Origin: Shimia sp049116215
Lineage (GTDB): Bacteria; Pseudomonadota; Alphaproteobacteria; Rhodobacterales; Rhodobacteraceae
Reading direction: 5' to 3'
NCBI RefSeq assembly: GCF_049116215.1
Contig: NZ_JAGDZB010000001.1
Location: 186,001 to 250,000, forward strand
Length of the DNA: 64,000 nucleotides
Shown: one piece after another, positions 9,544 to 19,576 of the stretch
How positions within the stretch are numbered: the first letter of the stretch is position 1
Layout of the letters: every line of letters begins with the position of its first letter
The notes under the pieces: model-generated
What the model was told of the DNA's origin: nothing
Database searches by the model: none
What the model saw: only the letters and a program-made list of their open reading frames with translations
Program-made: the position numbers and the translations under genes

Positions 9544-11190
9544 TTAACTTTCCGCAGGCGACAGGCGGCTCGACAGCAAATCACCGGTCTCTGCCAAAAT
9601 CGGGTAACCCACCATGGCAAAAGACGTGTTCACCTGTTTCAGCACCCGCAGCGTTTCCTGATGGATGTTGCTGGTTTCGATGCTTTCAGACAGCCCCTCA
9701 TGCAGGCGTTTCAAATGCTTGCGCTGAAGCTTCTGCTCCACGCCGCGCACCTTTTCCTTCTGCGCCACCAGCTCACGGGCGTCATCAGGCTGCCCCGCCA
9801 TCATCACGCTCAACGCCAGCTGCACATTGGCCAAAACCCGATCGTGGAAATCACAAATCTCCTGCCGCCCCGCGCTTGAAAAATTCAACCCTTCCAAGTC
9901 CATCCGCCGCGCCAGTTCCACCAGATTGCGCGCCAGCACATCTGACGCTGCCTCAAGGTTGGACGCCAACAACGACAACTCCATCGCGCCTTTTACGGTC
10001 GCTTTGTCCAACTCATGCTGGTTCAACTCTGCGAGGTAGAGCTTGATCTCCTGATGGGTTTTGCGCACAGCTGCATCATTGGCCCGGATCGCCTCGGCAC
10101 TGGCATCATTCCACGTGTCAAACAGCCGTTGCCCGGCAATCAACATGGTTTCCACCCGTTCACCCATGCGCATCATTTCACGAGACGCATTGGCTAACGC
10201 CCGCGACGGCGTGTCCAAAGCACCGGGGTCGAGGGCCGAGGCAATTGCAGCCTCGTCTGCCACCGGCGTAGCTACAAACCGTCCCACAAGTTTGGAGAAC
10301 AGGTCTACAAATGGCAGCGCCAGCACACAGAGCACCGCGTTGAACACCAGATGCAGGTTGATGGTTTGCGCCGCGGCACTGCTGCCTAACCACGACAGAT
10401 CCACTTCGACAAACCGCAATCCCAGCAGCACCAGAACCGCACCACCGCCGCGCAGCACCAGGTTGGCCACCACAATCCGCCGCGCCTCTGGCTCCGCCGC
10501 CAATGTCAGCACATAGGCAATCATCGCACCACCAAGATTGGCCCCCAAAACCATCGCCATCGCGGCTTCCGTTGGCAACGCGCCCTGCGCCACCAGGGTC
10601 ACAAACAACAAAACAGCCGCTACGCTGGAATGCACCATCCAGGCGAACACCGCTCCAATCACAAAGGCCGCAAACAGGTCTGCCCCCAGATAAGACAGCA
10701 TCCGTAGCGCCGCCTCGCTTTCCATCACCGGCGCCGTCGCCGCCCGCAGCATATCCAGCGACACAAAGATCAGCGCCAAGCCTATCAGGATCCGTCCCGT
10801 CTGCCGCACCCGTCGCTGCTGCCCACGCAAAAACAACCCGGTGCCAATCACTAGCAATAAGGGGATCAACCAGGTCTGGCGCACCAGAAGCACCTGCGCC
10901 ACCAGCGCTGAGCCGACATCTGCGCCAAGAATGATCGCCAACCCAACCGGGACCGCTACTGCGCCATTGGCGGCAAAGTTGGACACCAACATCGCCACCG
11001 CGGTTGAGCTTTGCAGTAACATAGACACCACAAGCCCCGCGCTCGCTGCCAGTCCTCGGTTTTTTGAGGACCGCCGCAACCACAACCTGAGTTGCACTGC
11101 AAAGGCCCGCTCCATTCCGGTGCGCACCAACCGCACCGCCCAAATCAAAAGCGCCGCAGCACCTGCAATGTTAATCAGGAATAGGAGCAT
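9544..11190 (-). CDS. Na/Pi cotransporter family protein with PhoU-like C-terminus
   Basis: 548 residues. The first 310 or so are hydrophobic, with the two inverted Na_Pi_cotrans repeats marked by QSSTAVAMLVSNFAANG and HSSVAAVLLFV and the GADVGSA / GANLGGA motifs. The last 200 or so are helical and PhoU-like (MRMGERVETML... LARRMDLEGLNFS...). Members of this family import phosphate with sodium at the inner membrane. The position just downstream of ugpBAEC and a glycerophosphodiesterase, on the same strand, supports a role in phosphorus supply. Bacterial members with the PhoU-like tail are often only loosely characterised, so export rather than import is possible. Confidence 0.88.
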   Translation of the reverse strand: MLLFLINIAGAAALLIWAVRLVRTGMERAFAVQLRLWLRRSSKNRGLAASAGLVVSMLLQSSTAVAMLVSNFAANGAVAVPVGLAIILGADVGSALVAQVLLVRQTWLIPLLLVIGTGLFLRGQQRRVRQTGRILIGLALIFVSLDMLRAATAPVMESEAALRMLSYLGADLFAAFVIGAVFAWMVHSSVAAVLLFVTLVAQGALPTEAAMAMVLGANLGGAMIAYVLTLAAEPEARRIVVANLVLRGGGAVLVLLGLRFVEVDLSWLGSSAAAQTINLHLVFNAVLCVLALPFVDLFSKLVGRFVATPVADEAAIASALDPGALDTPSRALANASREMMRMGERVETMLIAGQRLFDTWNDASAEAIRANDAAVRKTHQEIKLYLAELNQHELDKATVKGAMELSLLASNLEAASDVLARNLVELARRMDLEGLNFSSAGRQEICDFHDRVLANVQLALSVMMAGQPDDARELVAQKEKVRGVEQKLQRKHLKRLHEGLSESIETSNIHQETLRVLKQVNTSFAMVGYPILAETGDLLSSRLSPAES

Positions 11191-11385
11191 AATTTGTGTC
11201 TTCGTCCACTTCTTCTGATTGGGTCGGGTCTGCGTTGGGACATGGCATTGTCCCCTCCCGCAAAGCCGCCTGCCCGTTCTAAGTGGGCATTATCCAACAT
11301 AAATGCCCGCTTTGCGAGATCACGTGCGGTCACAAACCGGCATCTCGCGCGCCAAGACCGGCCCGCGTTTGGCGGTGATGGCGGG

Positions 11386-12347
11386 TTACTCGGCCACCAT
11401 CTGAGCCACGTCTTCACTCCAGACCAGTCCGCGCTCGAGCAACACCCGTTGCGCCCGCCCTGGGTAATCCGTGACAATCCCGTCCACACCGGCATCAATC
11501 ACGCGGTGCATGTCATCCACCTCGTTCACGGTCCAGGTTGATACCAAAAGACCCAGCTCATGGGCCAGCGCCACCGAGTCCGGCGTCACATCCGCATAAA
11601 AGGGGCACCACATCTGGCCACCGGCTTCGGCCACAGCTTGCGGCACCGGCATGCCCAAACTTGCAAAATCAGGCGCAACAGATCGGGAAGAATCCTCGCC
11701 AAGCTCGCCGGCATTCTCTGGCAATTTGGTCAAGAAGGACCGCGGCATGTCTGGCGCAATACAGCCACACACCTCAAGCAGGTTCCAGTCAAAGCTGTGC
11801 AAGACCGTGCGCTGTTCCAGCCCCCGCGCCCGTACCGCTTTCACCGCTTCAGAAACCAAAGCCTCCGCCGCGGCAGTGTCCCCTGCAAACGCCGGGTCAG
11901 ACTTCATTTCCAACAGGAACAGCATCTCCGCCCCCTGTGGCGTGAGCCCCATATCCAGCAACTCCCCCAGCGTTGGCACCCGGAGGCCGGACATAAACAC
12001 TTGATCCGGAAAACGCTGCCCATACACGGTCCGACCGTCCAAGCCGCCCACATCAAAGGTCTGCAATTTGGCCAGCGGCAGTTCGGACACTTTTAGTTCG
12101 GCCCCGACCAGCCATTTACCGTCCACGCCTCGTGTAGCCGCGTTTAACAGATGATGATTATGCGTCACCACAGGTACTTGATCCTGTGTCAGCACCACAT
12201 CAAATTCCAGCGCGACCACGCCTGACCGCACGGTGAACTCAAACCCCTCAAGTGTGTTCTCGGGCATCACACCGCGCGCGCCCCGATGTCCAATCAATCG
12301 AACCAATCCGGGCGCACCACAAAAACCATTTAACTGAGGAAACTGCG

Positions 12348-12351
<4 letters not shown>
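11386..12351 (-). CDS. ugpQ: Glycerophosphodiester phosphodiesterase
   Basis: 321 residues. The catalytic motif is complete: HRGARGVMPENTLEGF, then EFDVVLTQDQVPVVTHN, and a C-terminal TVNEVDDMHRVIDAGVDGIVTDYPGRAQ, the hallmark of the GDPD family. It hydrolyses deacylated phospholipids (glycerophosphodiesters) to sn-glycerol-3-phosphate and an alcohol. No signal peptide is visible, so a cytoplasmic enzyme acting on substrate imported by the Ugp transporter is inferred. Its ATG overlaps the ugpC stop (ATGA), indicating translational coupling as the last gene of the ugpBAEC operon. Confidence 0.9.
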
Positions 12352-13403
<1,052 letters not shown>

Positions 13404-13417
13404 TCTCAGGATCCCCG

Positions 13418-14269
13418 TTATTTATCAGTTTCAGTGAGGCCCTGCACAAAGAGCCTTTGCATGCCAACAACCACAAACACCGGCGGGATCATCGCCAGAA
13501 GCGCGGTCATCATGATGATGTTCCACTGCGGCGATTGCTCAGCCGCTTCCAGCATCTGCTTGATGCTCATCACAATGGTGGTCATGTCGGTGTCAGTGGT
13601 GATCAACAGCGGCCAGAGATACTGGTTCCAGCCGTAGATGAAGAGGATCACAAACAGCGCGGCAATATTGGTCCGGCTGAGCGGGATCAATATGTCCCAG
13701 AAGAACCGCAGCGGCCCCGCCCCATCAATGCGCGCACTTTCCAGCATCTCATCTGGAATGGTCAAAAACACCTGCCGGAACATAAATGTGGCCGTAGCCG
13801 AGGCGATCAGCGGGATCGATAGGCCCCAATAGCTGTTGAGCATGCCCAGATTGGCGACCACCTCAAAGGTTGGCAAAATCCGCACTTCCACCGGCAACAT
13901 CAGCGTGATGAAGATCATCCAGAAGAACCCCATGCGGAACGGGAACTTGAAGTAGACAATCGCAAAGGCCGAGAGCAGCGAAATCGCAATCTTGCCAAAG
14001 GCAATCATCAACGCCATCGCCATCGAGTTCAAAAGCATCCGCCACACCGGCGCGCCCTCCGAGCCGGACAGCCCAGCGCCAAACAGCGTTTGCTTGAAGT
14101 TCTCAAAGAAATGCGTGCCCGGCAGCATCGGGATCGGCGCCTGCGTCATGCGCACCGCGTCATGGGTGCTGGCGACAAAGGTGATCCAAATCGGCAAAGC
14201 CACCATAATCACGCCAAGGATCAGCACGAGGTGGGAAATAATCCCAAGGATACGACGATTTTCAACCAT
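13418..14269 (-). CDS. ugpE: sn-glycerol-3-phosphate ABC transporter, permease
   Basis: 283 residues with six hydrophobic segments of the MalG/UgpE permease type. The cytoplasmic EAA-like loop (LESARIDGAGPLRFFWDILIPLSR) lies around residue 190 and docks on UgpC. It pairs with UgpA to form the membrane channel. Its ATG shares a base with the ugpA stop (TGATG), so translation is coupled. Confidence 0.92.
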   Translation of the reverse strand: MVENRRILGIISHLVLILGVIMVALPIWITFVASTHDAVRMTQAPIPMLPGTHFFENFKQTLFGAGLSGSEGAPVWRMLLNSMAMALMIAFGKIAISLLSAFAIVYFKFPFRMGFFWMIFITLMLPVEVRILPTFEVVANLGMLNSYWGLSIPLIASATATFMFRQVFLTIPDEMLESARIDGAGPLRFFWDILIPLSRTNIAALFVILFIYGWNQYLWPLLITTDTDMTTIVMSIKQMLEAAEQSPQWNIIMMTALLAMIPPVFVVVGMQRLFVQGLTETDK

Positions 14270-15150
14270 CAGTATTCCACCTTTCTTTCGACATAGCGGA
14301 ACTGAACCACCGTCATTGCGATCACGAGGATCATCAGGATCACCGACTGCGCTGCCGACCCGCCAAGGTCGAGGCCCACAAAGCCGTCGTTAAACACCTT
14401 GTAGACAAGGATCGTGGTGCTGTTGGCAGGGCCACCCTGGGTCACCGCGTGGATGATGCCAAAGGTGTCAAAGAAGGCGTAAACCGCGTTGATCACCAAC
14501 AGGAAGAACGTGGTGGGCGAGATCAGCGGGAAGATGTGGTCCCAGAACCGGCGCACCGGCCCTGCCCCATCAATCGCGGCTGCCTCAATCAGAGAGCGCG
14601 GGATCGACTGCATCGCCGCAAGGTAGAACAGGAAGTTATAAGCAATCTGCTTCCAAGCCGCGGCGAAAATCACCAGCATCATCGCTTGGGAGCCGTTCAG
14701 GTAATGGTTCCAGTCGATGCCGACAAATTCAAGGATATAGGGGAAAATGCCCAAGGTTGGATTGAACATAAACACCCAAAGCGCACCGGCCAGAACCGGT
14801 GCCACCGCATAGGGCCAGATCATCAGCGTGCGATAGGTTGTGGCGCCCCGCACCACACGGTCAGCAAAAGCGGCGAGGATCAGCGCAGAGCCCATCGACA
14901 GCACCGCCACGGCCGCGGAGAAGATAATCGTGCGCCAGAAGGTCTCAAGATACTGCGAGTCCTGAAACAGGATCTGGAAGTTTTCAAACCACACAAACTC
15001 GGTGGACAGCCCAAAGGCGTCTTCGATCAGGAAAGACTGATACACCGCCTGGCTCGCGGGCCAGATAAAGAAGATCAGCGTGATGATAATCTGCGGCGCC
15101 ACCAATAGGTAGGGCAAGACAGATGTGGGAAAGTGGACGCGTTTGAGCAT
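14269..15150 (-). CDS. ugpA: sn-glycerol-3-phosphate ABC transporter, permease
   Basis: 293 residues with six predicted membrane segments. The EAA-like loop IEAAAIDGAGPVRRFWDHIF is near residue 210, as expected for the MalF/UgpA partner of a sugar-type importer. It follows ugpB after a gap of about 85 bases containing a strong hairpin, which probably lowers permease expression relative to the abundant binding protein. Confidence 0.92.
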   Translation of the reverse strand: MLKRVHFPTSVLPYLLVAPQIIITLIFFIWPASQAVYQSFLIEDAFGLSTEFVWFENFQILFQDSQYLETFWRTIIFSAAVAVLSMGSALILAAFADRVVRGATTYRTLMIWPYAVAPVLAGALWVFMFNPTLGIFPYILEFVGIDWNHYLNGSQAMMLVIFAAAWKQIAYNFLFYLAAMQSIPRSLIEAAAIDGAGPVRRFWDHIFPLISPTTFFLLVINAVYAFFDTFGIIHAVTQGGPANSTTILVYKVFNDGFVGLDLGGSAAQSVILMILVIAMTVVQFRYVERKVEY

Positions 15151-15190
15151 GCGGCCCTCAAGTCAGGGTGGTGTCGTTTAGACAGAAACA

Positions 15191-15221
15191 CGCCCGGCAA
15201 ACACATGTGGTCCGCCGGGCG
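15191..15221 (-). terminator. Hairpin between ugpB and ugpA (attenuator)
   Basis: On the minus strand an 8-bp GC stem (CGCCCGGC / GCCGGGCG) is followed by TGTTT, between the ugpB stop and ugpA. Such hairpins after binding-protein genes commonly act as partial terminators or protect the 3' end of the upstream mRNA. Confidence 0.55.
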
Positions 15222-15235
15222 CAGGAGAGGTTCAC

Positions 15236-16543
15236 TTATTTGGCGGAACGCTCAAACTTGCGCAGCAGGGCGTTGCCACGCTCGGCGGCGGCGTCCAGTG
15301 CTTCCTGAGCGGATTTGTCACCGGCCCACAGTGCTTCCATCTCTTCGTTGATCACGTCGCGTACCTGCACGAAGTTACCAAAGCGGATGCCGCGGGAGTT
15401 GGCGGTTGGCGTGTTCAGGCTCAGCTGTTTGATCGCTGTGTCGGTCCCTGGGTTGCTGTCATAGAAACCCTGGTCCTTGGACAATTCCCAAGCCGCCGTG
15501 GTGATTGGCACATAACCAGTTTCCTGGTGCCACCACGCCTGCACTTCTGGCGAGGACAGGTAGGTCATGAACTGAGCCAGACCCTTGTATTCCTCAGATT
15601 CGTGGCCGGCCAGCGCCCACAGGGTTGCACCACCAATGATGGAGTTCTGTGGCGCATCCGCAGCTGCAGTGTCCAGCGGCAGCATGGTCTGACCAAATTC
15701 AAACTCGGCCTGAGATTTGATCGAGCCGTAGTATGCGGAAGAGTTCATCCACATGCCGCACTCACCGTTGGTGAACATCGGCAGGGAGTCACCGCGACGA
15801 CCGCCATATTTGAACAGGTTGCCTTCAGACATCGCTGCCACGTCGTCCAGACGCGCGGCCAGCTTGTCGTTCTGGCTAAAAGTGAACTCGGTGTCGAAAC
15901 CGGCAAAGCCGTTTTCTTTGGTGCCCATTTCCATGTTGTGCCAGGAGGAGTAGTTCTCCAGCATCACCCAGGACTGCCAGCCAAAGCTGACGCCACAATC
16001 CATGCCATTGTCGACCAGCGCTTGGGAAACGGATTTCACGTCATCCCAGGTCTTTGGCGCATCAACACCGGCAGCTTTCAGTGCGTCCGCGTTGTACCAC
16101 AGAACCGGCGTGGAGCTGTTGAACGGCATCGACAGCAGCTCGCCTTCAGGCGTCTGATAGTAAGAAATAACCGCTGGCAGATAGTCGCCTTTGTCAAAGC
16201 TCTCGCCGGCGTCTTTCATCATCTGCTCAACCGGATAGATCGCGCCTTTGGCGGCCATCATGGTTGCGGTGCCCACTTCAAACACTTGCACCAGATGCGG
16301 GTGCTCTTTGGCGCGGAACGCCGCCACAGCAGCGGTCATGGTTTCAGTGTAGTTGCCTTTGTAGGACGGCACGATTTTGTATTCGGACTGGCTGGCGTTG
16401 AAATCCGCCGCAATCTTGTCCACGCGCTCGCCGTTGGTGCCGCCCATGGCGTGCCACCAGTTGATCTCGGTTTGTGCGGAAGCCATGCCAGCGGTCATGC
16501 CAGCGGCCAAAGCACCAAACAAAACTGTCTTAAATTGGGTCAC
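15236..16543 (-). CDS. ugpB: sn-glycerol-3-phosphate ABC transporter, periplasmic binding protein
   Basis: About 435 residues. A signal peptide of roughly 23 residues ends in GMASA before QTEINWWHAMGG, the typical mature start of UgpB. Later signatures are MPFNSSTPVLWYN, FTNGECGMWMNSSAYYG and SIIGGATLW. An in-frame ATG exists at 16579, but a GGAGGA Shine-Dalgarno at 16551-16556 sits at correct distance from GTG 16543, so GTG is chosen; the earlier start would put charged residues ahead of the signal peptide. It is the first gene of ugpBAEC-ugpQ. Its upstream region holds a LysR-type palindrome, and no obvious Pho box was seen. Confidence 0.92.
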   Translation of the reverse strand: MTQFKTVLFGALAAGMTAGMASAQTEINWWHAMGGTNGERVDKIAADFNASQSEYKIVPSYKGNYTETMTAAVAAFRAKEHPHLVQVFEVGTATMMAAKGAIYPVEQMMKDAGESFDKGDYLPAVISYYQTPEGELLSMPFNSSTPVLWYNADALKAAGVDAPKTWDDVKSVSQALVDNGMDCGVSFGWQSWVMLENYSSWHNMEMGTKENGFAGFDTEFTFSQNDKLAARLDDVAAMSEGNLFKYGGRRGDSLPMFTNGECGMWMNSSAYYGSIKSQAEFEFGQTMLPLDTAAADAPQNSIIGGATLWALAGHESEEYKGLAQFMTYLSSPEVQAWWHQETGYVPITTAAWELSKDQGFYDSNPGTDTAIKQLSLNTPTANSRGIRFGNFVQVRDVINEEMEALWAGDKSAQEALDAAAERGNALLRKFERSAK

Positions 16544-16625
16544 AGGAAATTCCTCCATCTGCTGTGCTGGCGGGATCATTTAAAAGTTTAGATCATAATG
16601 CAAGTGAAGAATTTATAACAAATCT

Positions 16626-16642
16626 CATAACATCGTGTTATG
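16626..16642. promoter_or_regulatory. LysR-type operator between ugpB and the LysR gene
   Basis: A perfect 7-bp inverted repeat, CATAACA-TCG-TGTTATG, contains the T-N11-A core (T16628 to A16640) typical of LysR-family binding sites. A further ATAACA half-site lies about 14 bases to the left (near 16612). It sits 37 bases before the LysR start and 83 bases before ugpB, the usual position for control of a divergent pair. Confidence 0.7.
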
Positions 16643-16678
16643 TTTTAACCAAAGAGTAAACATGCCGCATCGCGGCGA

Positions 16679-17611
16679 ATGCGAGATAAGCCATTGAAAT
16701 TTCAACTAAGACAGCTCGAAGCCTTCCGCGCCGTAGCCGAAACCGGCAATATGACCAAAGCCGCCAAACGCATGGGAGTTTCACAGCCAGCAGTAAGCCG
16801 TTTGCTCTCTGATTTCTCCCAATCGGCCGGTATTGAACTTTTTACCCGCCACCGGGGCGTGCTCGAACCCACCAGTGACTCGCGTTATCTTCTGGCCGAG
16901 GTACAGCGCATTCTGGACGGGCTGGATCACCTCGACGATCTGCGCCGCGACCTAATTGAGCGCACCGGCGGCCACGTCCGAATCGCCTGCCTGCCTGGCT
17001 TCGCCACCAGCCACCTGCCCGGCGTCTTGGTCAACTTCCTCAAAGAGCGCCCAAACGTCACCGTGACCTTAGAACCGGACCGCCCGGAGCGCATTCTGGA
17101 ATGGATCATAGGCGAGCAATATGATTGTGGCATCACCGATGGTTTCCTCGGCCACCCCGCCACCCGCAGTCAAGATCTGCACATCAAATCTTCCTGCATC
17201 CTGCCAGCGGGTCACCCGCTTGCGGATCAGGACCACATCACCCCGCGCGACCTTGCCCAAGAGCGCCTGATCCACACCCGCCGCGACAGCCGGTTTTACC
17301 AACACCTTTCCCGCGCCTTCTCCGAAGACGGCGTGGAACTCAACAGCCTGATCGAAGTGCGCCAATTCACCACCGCCTGCACCATGGTGGCCCAAGGCAT
17401 GGGCGCTTCTGTGGTCAGCGCACTGGATGCCGAAGCCTACCGCGCCACCGGCATCGTGATCCGCCCGTTTAAACCCCAGCTGTTCCACCGCCTCTCGATC
17501 CTGCAACCCGCCTCAGGCCCAACCTCCCCCGTGGTGCTGGACTTTGTTGACGCCTTTATCGAAAGCCTGCAGCCCTATGTGGCCTCCGCCAAAGAAGTGA
17601 AACGCGCATAA
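16679..17611 (+). CDS. LysR-family transcriptional regulator, divergent from the ugp operon
   Basis: 310 residues. The N-terminal winged helix-turn-helix (LRQLEAFRAVAETGNMTKAAKRMGVSQPAVSRLLSDF) spans about residues 9-65; a periplasmic-binding-like effector domain fills the rest. Transcription is divergent from ugpBAEC-ugpQ, with a palindromic T-N11-A site between. LysR regulators usually control the adjacent divergent operon, so it is inferred to respond to glycerol-3-phosphate or a related ligand. The Shine-Dalgarno at 16679 is weak but no better start exists, since the HTH begins soon after. Confidence 0.88.
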   Translation: MRDKPLKFQLRQLEAFRAVAETGNMTKAAKRMGVSQPAVSRLLSDFSQSAGIELFTRHRGVLEPTSDSRYLLAEVQRILDGLDHLDDLRRDLIERTGGHVRIACLPGFATSHLPGVLVNFLKERPNVTVTLEPDRPERILEWIIGEQYDCGITDGFLGHPATRSQDLHIKSSCILPAGHPLADQDHITPRDLAQERLIHTRRDSRFYQHLSRAFSEDGVELNSLIEVRQFTTACTMVAQGMGASVVSALDAEAYRATGIVIRPFKPQLFHRLSILQPASGPTSPVVLDFVDAFIESLQPYVASAKEVKRA

Positions 17612-17656
17612 CACTAAGGGCCGGTGGCTCTCGCCACCGTCCCCACATCGCAAACT

Positions 17657-18259
17657 TTAAGATCCTGCCAGTTGTTCTTCCAGTTCGCGAATCCGGTTCT
17701 GAAGCCGCAGAAACTCACCTTCCACTTCGGCACGAGAATAACGTGGTGTTATGTGCTGCGGACAGTTCCAGTCGAACCCGTCTACCGTGATCTCAAACCC
17801 ACGCTCCACCCGTGCGCGATAACCCTCTCCGGGCGACAGCTGCGCCAAAAGCCCCTCTTCCTCCGGCGCAATCACCCGCACCCGCCCCAACAGCTTCAGC
17901 CGCGTTTGATTGGGGTAATCCATAAAAAACAGGGACACACGGTCGTTTTGACTGAGATTGCCAAGGCTCACGTATTGCCGGTTGCCCCGGTATTCGGCAA
18001 ACGCCAGCCGTTGCTCATCCAAAACCTTCAGAAAGCCCACCGGCCCGCCGCGATGCTGCATATACGGCCAGCCTGTCTCACTTACCGTCGCCATATAAAA
18101 ACTGTCCCGCGCCGCAATAAACTGCGCCTCATGCGGGCCTAGCCGATTGTTGTAGTCCTCCCGCGCCTCCATCCGCGCATAGGATGCTCGCGTCCCAGCC
18201 TCCTCTTGTTGCAACTTCACCGCGTCGGTGAAGGCAATCTCTGCAAACTTATGTCCCAT
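17657..18259 (-). CDS. Pyridoxamine 5'-phosphate oxidase-like FMN-binding protein
   Basis: 200 residues. The central split-barrel shows ARDSFYMATVSETGWPYMQHRGGPVGFLKV, then LSQNDRVSLFFMDYP and LKLLGRVRVI, as in the PNPOx-like flavin-reductase superfamily. A C-terminal helix ends in a short coiled coil (LRLQNRIRELEEQL). PWNCPQHITPR-like spacing (here DWNCPQHITPRYS) is typical of the subgroup often annotated as general-stress or FMN-binding proteins. The exact reaction is unknown. It is convergent with the LysR gene and appears monocistronic. Confidence 0.82.
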   Translation of the reverse strand: MGHKFAEIAFTDAVKLQQEEAGTRASYARMEAREDYNNRLGPHEAQFIAARDSFYMATVSETGWPYMQHRGGPVGFLKVLDEQRLAFAEYRGNRQYVSLGNLSQNDRVSLFFMDYPNQTRLKLLGRVRVIAPEEEGLLAQLSPGEGYRARVERGFEITVDGFDWNCPQHITPRYSRAEVEGEFLRLQNRIRELEEQLAGS

Positions 18260-18457
18260 ATCTTGGACCTTTCTCTGACAGTGACCGATTACAAGCCGAG
18301 ATCGGACAGACCAGAATGATCGTCCGGAGTGTAGGCCAGCGAGACTTTCTCCGGTTTGTGAGAAAACGGCGGCAATGGGGGCGGGGTGTCATTGTATCAG
18401 TCCTTTTGTGGGAGGAAGGAAAGTACGACGCGAGAGGCTCCCCCGCGCCGCGTTGGG

Positions 18458-19444
18458 TTAGTCTTTGATTTCTCGATCCAGAAACTCGCGGATCAGCCCG
18501 GCCACTTCCGGCCCGTGCGATTCCAGAATGAAATGCCCCGCATCAATCATGTGCAACTCGGCCTCCGGCAGGTCGCGCAAATAGGGCGCCGCCCCTTCCG
18601 CCGGGAAGATGTGGTCATTTTTACCCCAGACAATCAGCGTCGGCGGCTGATGCGCACGGAAATAGGCCTGAAACTCCGGATATAGATCGACGTTGGTGCG
18701 GTAGTCGTAAAACAGATCCAGTTGGATCTCCTGATTGCCAGGCCGGTCCAGATAGGCCTGATCCAGCATCCAGGCGTCCGGGCTCACACGATGCGCATGG
18801 CTCTCGGGCACCCCATGGGTGTACTGCCATTCCGTGGCCGCCACATTCAGAAAGTCCCGCAACGGTTCACGCGTCTCGGCACCACCGTCCGCCCAATAGC
18901 TGCCGAACACGTCCCAGAACTCCAGCAAACCCTCCTCATAGGCATTGCCATTCTGAATGATCAGCGACTCAACCGCCTCCGGTTCTTTCAACGCCAGCCG
19001 GTAGCCTACCGGCGCGCCGTAATCCATGACGTAGAGACTATAACTGTCCAACGCCAAGGCATCGGTGAACCCGTCCATCAGCGCAGCATAGGTGGCAAAG
19101 CTGTACTCAAACGCTGCCCGATCCGGCATCGCACTGGCGCCAAATCCCGGATAGTCCGGCGCAATCACACGATAGTCTTCCGCCAACTCGGGGATCAGGT
19201 TGCGATACTGCTGGGAAGAGGTTGGAAACCCATGCAGCAAAAGCACAACCGGTGCGTCTGCCTGACCGGCCTCGCGGTAGAAAATCTCCTGCCCCTCGAT
19301 GGTGACCGTGTTGTAGATGACCGCAGCCTCGGCCTGCGGTGGCTGTCCTGCCTGCGCCAATGTTGGCAAAGACGTCAGCTGCGCCCCCAGGCCAAGCGTG
19401 ACCAAGCCGGTAAGCAAACTCTGTTTAAGATCATTCCGTTTCAT
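18458..19444 (-). CDS. Exported alpha/beta hydrolase, haloalkane dehalogenase/epoxide hydrolase-like
   Basis: 328 residues from ATG 19444, which follows a GAGGGA Shine-Dalgarno; the longer frame to 19501 is rejected. The N-terminus is a signal peptide (hydrophobic LLTGLVTLGLGAQL, cleavage near TLAQA). The fold shows oxyanion motif LLLHGFPTSSQQYR, the nucleophile elbow VMDYGAPVG with Asp141 as nucleophile, and catalytic His304 in DAGHF. An aspartate nucleophile is characteristic of haloalkane dehalogenases and epoxide hydrolases rather than esterases. Substrate unknown. It is divergent from a LysR gene that probably controls it. Confidence 0.82.
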   Translation of the reverse strand: MKRNDLKQSLLTGLVTLGLGAQLTSLPTLAQAGQPPQAEAAVIYNTVTIEGQEIFYREAGQADAPVVLLLHGFPTSSQQYRNLIPELAEDYRVIAPDYPGFGASAMPDRAAFEYSFATYAALMDGFTDALALDSYSLYVMDYGAPVGYRLALKEPEAVESLIIQNGNAYEEGLLEFWDVFGSYWADGGAETREPLRDFLNVAATEWQYTHGVPESHAHRVSPDAWMLDQAYLDRPGNQEIQLDLFYDYRTNVDLYPEFQAYFRAHQPPTLIVWGKNDHIFPAEGAAPYLRDLPEAELHMIDAGHFILESHGPEVAGLIREFLDREIKD

Positions 19445-19522
19445 ATCTGTGTCCCTCGTTATGAACGCTGCGCCAAGTTGTGGCGGTGTCGCTTGCGACA
19501 AGAGGACAGATAGCGCCCTTGC

Positions 19523-19537
19523 TATTTTGGAAGAATA
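19523..19537. promoter_or_regulatory. Possible LysR operator (TATT-N7-AATA)
   Basis: A short inverted repeat lies in the 132-base gap between the alpha/beta hydrolase and the divergent LysR gene. Its position is right for a LysR site but the arms are short and the spacing is not a perfect T-N11-A, so this is tentative. Confidence 0.25.
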
Positions 19538-19576
19538 CGCTGATCTTGAAAGTCACTATTGCAGAAAGTGGAATAA

